Assembly (NCBI RefSeq): GCF_048128805.1
Contig: NC_136000.1
Span: forward strand, 14,292,854-14,356,853
Length of the DNA: 64,000 nucleotides
Origin: Centroberyx gerrardi
Lineage: Eukaryota; Chordata; Actinopteri; Beryciformes; Berycidae
Reading direction: 5' to 3'
Under the pieces are notes generated by a model. The model was given only the letters and a program-made list of their open reading frames with translations, was not told where the DNA came from and ran no database searches. Below are positions 61,801 through 64,000 of this stretch, in pieces (position 1 is the stretch's first letter; every line of letters begins with the position of its first letter). Position numbers and translations under genes: made by a program.

Positions 61801-64000
61801 TCCATCTCCAACTGCAACACAGAGACCATCCACCCCTCCTCCATCCCTCCTGTATCTTATCAAAGTTGATTAGTGTATGGGTACCTCCAGAGCTCCTGCA
61901 GCTGTTTCACAGGATACTGAAAGGCCTTGTCCTGCCACAGTGCCAGGCTGCTGGCTATCTCAATGTCATGAAGCAGTGTCTCACACTGGCGGTTCCCACG
62001 CTTTATCTGCAAACAGACCAAACTGTGAACATAGTTTTGACAGCAACAAGTAGCTACACACATTTTCGTTTTAACAGTCATCTTCTACTGGCATCAAAAG
62101 TTCTTTATCATTCAGTTTGAGTGATTATGGGTGAGTGGTTATACTCATATTTTTATATATATCTATATATACCTATATATACTGCGCATATTTCATATCT
62201 ATTTTCTGCACAGTTTTTTCTGTGGACATATGTCTGCACGAGTCAACATATATGAGATTTTTCCTGTCATGTGTGTTTATACTAACTTATATTTACAGTA
62301 CTTAGGCCACTCTGAAAAATTCAAATGAAAAATTCAAATGAAACCCATTTACCTGAGCAGTAAGTGTTTATTTGTGTTGAAATTGTCAGCAGTATATGTT
62401 TACATAAACCTACAATTGTTTACATTCTGTTTTATTGCTGTTATTGTCTTATTATTTGTACTATTCCTATCATTTCTACTGTATTTATTGCCTAGTTTAT
62501 ATTCTCTGTGTGTGCTTATATTCTTTTTTTTTTCATTTTCCTGCTGAATCCTATTACTTGTTCTGCTGCAAAGGCCTAATTTCAGCACAGGGATCAATAC
62601 AGTTTAATCTTATCTTATCTTTAATTTAGAGAACTGAAGCCCACCTGTGCCTGTGTGGTGTACGTGCCGTTGTGCAGCTCTAGGAAGAGCTCTCCAGTCC
62701 AGGTACACAGCAAAGCTGAGTCAGTGTGAAGCTGAGAGAAAAGCCTGTCAGGAACAGACATTTGGACCCTGGGAAACATGGACAAAGATGGAAGGGAGGT
62801 GACCAATGACGTCCTTCAGTTTGACTGCAGTATGACTGTAATAAGTAGCATAATAAAACAATGCCACAATGACATGACTAGGCATCACTCATATCCTCTT
62901 GTATTTAACAAACGCATAGTAGTCTACAACATACGTGCTACTATGCTTGTTTGAAACGTGCGTCATAGGGGAATCACACTGTGTAGGACAAAGTAAATAT
63001 AACAGTCATAAGATAACAGTCTTGACTAATTCATTGCAGGGAAGTCTTTCCGGTGTAGTTTTTATGTTTAGATTGGGCATGGTCAGTGTTACTGATGGTT
63101 GCTGATTCAAACTGTGAGACAGGAACTGACTTGGGAAGTCCATCTGTGTCCTGGACTCTCTTAAGTCTGTCTAGCATCAGCTGTGTGGGTCCACCGCCGC
63201 CATCACCGAAACCAAACAAAGCTGCACTGTGATTGGCTCTGCCTTTGTCTTTGTTGTTCTTCACAGTGTTGACCAACTGGGGGCAGAGGAAAAAGCCAGA
63301 GGAATGAGAGCGTTGTAAACGATTCCCTCGCAGACTTTACATTTACGTAATCCTTTACATAATATGCGTATTAGAAAGCAAACTCACATCTTCAACCTTG
63401 CCCTTCATCTCGTATGAATTTCCGGGCGGGAAATGAGTTAGGACCTGGGAGCCGTCCAGACCCTCCCAGAAAAATGTGTTGTGCTTCAGGAGAGAAAAGA
63501 ACAAAAACATGCACTTCTCAATCCTCAAAAAACAGGTGCTGAATGAAATCCAAATAATGAAGCACAACAGAGTCTGCACACTGTACAAAAACTCCCAAAG
63601 CATTAAACAGTGTGCAGACTCTCTCTGTTGTGCTTCAGGAAAGAGAAATAGTCAATAGAAAATCAAAATTGTTAATTTTTACGTAGATCTACTGTGGCTG
63701 GTGTGGGGGCAGTTACTTACAGGGAATGTGTTCACCAGGTTCCAGCTGAGTTTTTGTGTCAGGAATTGGGAAATACCACTGCCCTGCATTATTTGAGGAA
63801 GTTGGGCAGAGTAGCCAAAGGTATCTGGCAGCCAGAACTAATGAGCACAGAGAAAAGATCCTTACACAATACATTCATAAAAACAAAGTTGCTACAAATG
63901 TAGCAGACATATCATATGGAAGTCAACACACGTTAGGGAGATCTAGTGTTTTATGAATCCCTACCTCTTTGCAATAGATTCCGAACTCTTTGTGAAAGAA
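58801..64000 (-). CDS. man2c1: man2c1, cytosolic alpha-mannosidase (5' part outside window; one frameshift)
   Basis: Eighteen exons in transcript order: 64000-63965 (cut by the edge), 63837-63721, 63483-63388, 63276-63131, 62768-62645, 62006-61885, 61781-61696, 61591-61436, 61347-61268, 60940-60846, 60759-60655, 60525-60369, 60269-60125, 59781-59672, 59570-59491, 59354-59212, 59114-59011, 58912-58801. They encode about 670 of an expected 1,040 residues. This is a GH38 retaining mannosidase that trims free oligosaccharides in the cytosol. Seen: the nucleophile motif [106 protein letters not shown] and C-terminal [13 protein letters not shown]. Exon 60269-60125 is 145 bases although both sides are phase 0: one extra base near 60226-60233 shifts the frame and brings TGA at 60192-60194. 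The rest is intact, suggesting an assembly error or a recent mutation. Confidence 0.96.
60034..60113. repeat. CATA microsatellite with CAGTGGAT interruption
   Basis: Two runs of TACA/CATA tetranucleotides, each followed by CAGTGGAT, in the man2c1 intron next to the frameshifted exon. Confidence 0.95.
61030..61245. repeat. Teleost SINE-type repeat in man2c1 intron
   Basis: TTGTAAGTCGCTTTGGACAA followed by AAGGGTCTGCTAATTGAC and a short ATGTA repeat is very like the tail shared by many fish SINEs and partner LINEs. It ends about 20 bases from the 3' end of the exon at 61268-61347. The left limit is uncertain and the family is not named. Confidence 0.6.
62390..62627. repeat. Possible degraded fish LINE 3' tail in man2c1 intron
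   Basis: GGGATCAATACAGTTTAATC followed by TTATC repeats resembles the GGGATCAATAAAGT plus short-repeat ends of fish L2/CR1-type elements, preceded by a T-rich stretch. The identification is tentative. Confidence 0.45.

Overview
The window is vertebrate genomic DNA, almost certainly from a teleost fish. It has split genes with GT-AG introns, AT-rich intergenic sequence, CA, CT, AT and CATA microsatellites, and fragments that resemble common fish SINE/LINE tails. The proteins read like fish orthologues of genes on human chromosome 15q24. There are no bacterial, viral or CRISPR features.

Layout. The 5' exons of ccdc33 (minus strand) lie at about 4.15 kb and 13.4-14.9 kb, and its 3' part runs off the left edge. 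A head-to-head gap of about 4.2 kb follows. Then come stra6 (plus, 17 coding exons, 19023-32057), islr2 (minus, single coding exon, 34743-36893, with a probable 5' UTR exon near 37.7-38 kb), a gene-free 5 kb with microsatellites and a long foldback repeat, sema7a (minus, 13 coding exons, 42935-51084), commd4 (plus, 8 coding exons, 51831-53646), neil1 (plus, 9 coding exons, 54983-58245), and the 3' two-thirds of man2c1 (minus, 18 exons from 58801 to the right edge). I placed exon boundaries by reading splice sites and keeping codon phase across every junction. The joined reading frames are open throughout, apart from one +1 frameshift in man2c1.

Biology. The genes do not form one pathway. stra6 is the retinol receptor for retinol-binding protein. 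islr2 (Linx) and sema7a are cell-surface proteins of axon growth and guidance. ccdc33 is a C2/coiled-coil protein associated with testis and cilia in mammals. commd4 belongs to the COMMD/CCC endosomal recycling complex. neil1 is a base-excision repair glycosylase. man2c1 is the cytosolic alpha-mannosidase that trims free oligosaccharides.

The most interesting regulatory signals are a 20/21 match to the REST/NRSF RE1 silencer in the islr2 leader intron, and two nuclear-receptor direct repeats around stra6: a perfect DR4 in intron 2 and a near-perfect DR1 about 1.4 kb upstream. Other items worth checking are the man2c1 frameshift, a genomically encoded lysine in neil1 at the position recoded by ADAR in human NEIL1, a 105-base intron in neil1 that is in frame and free of stops, and the roughly 480-bp foldback between islr2 and sema7a. 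I found no wholly new gene system.
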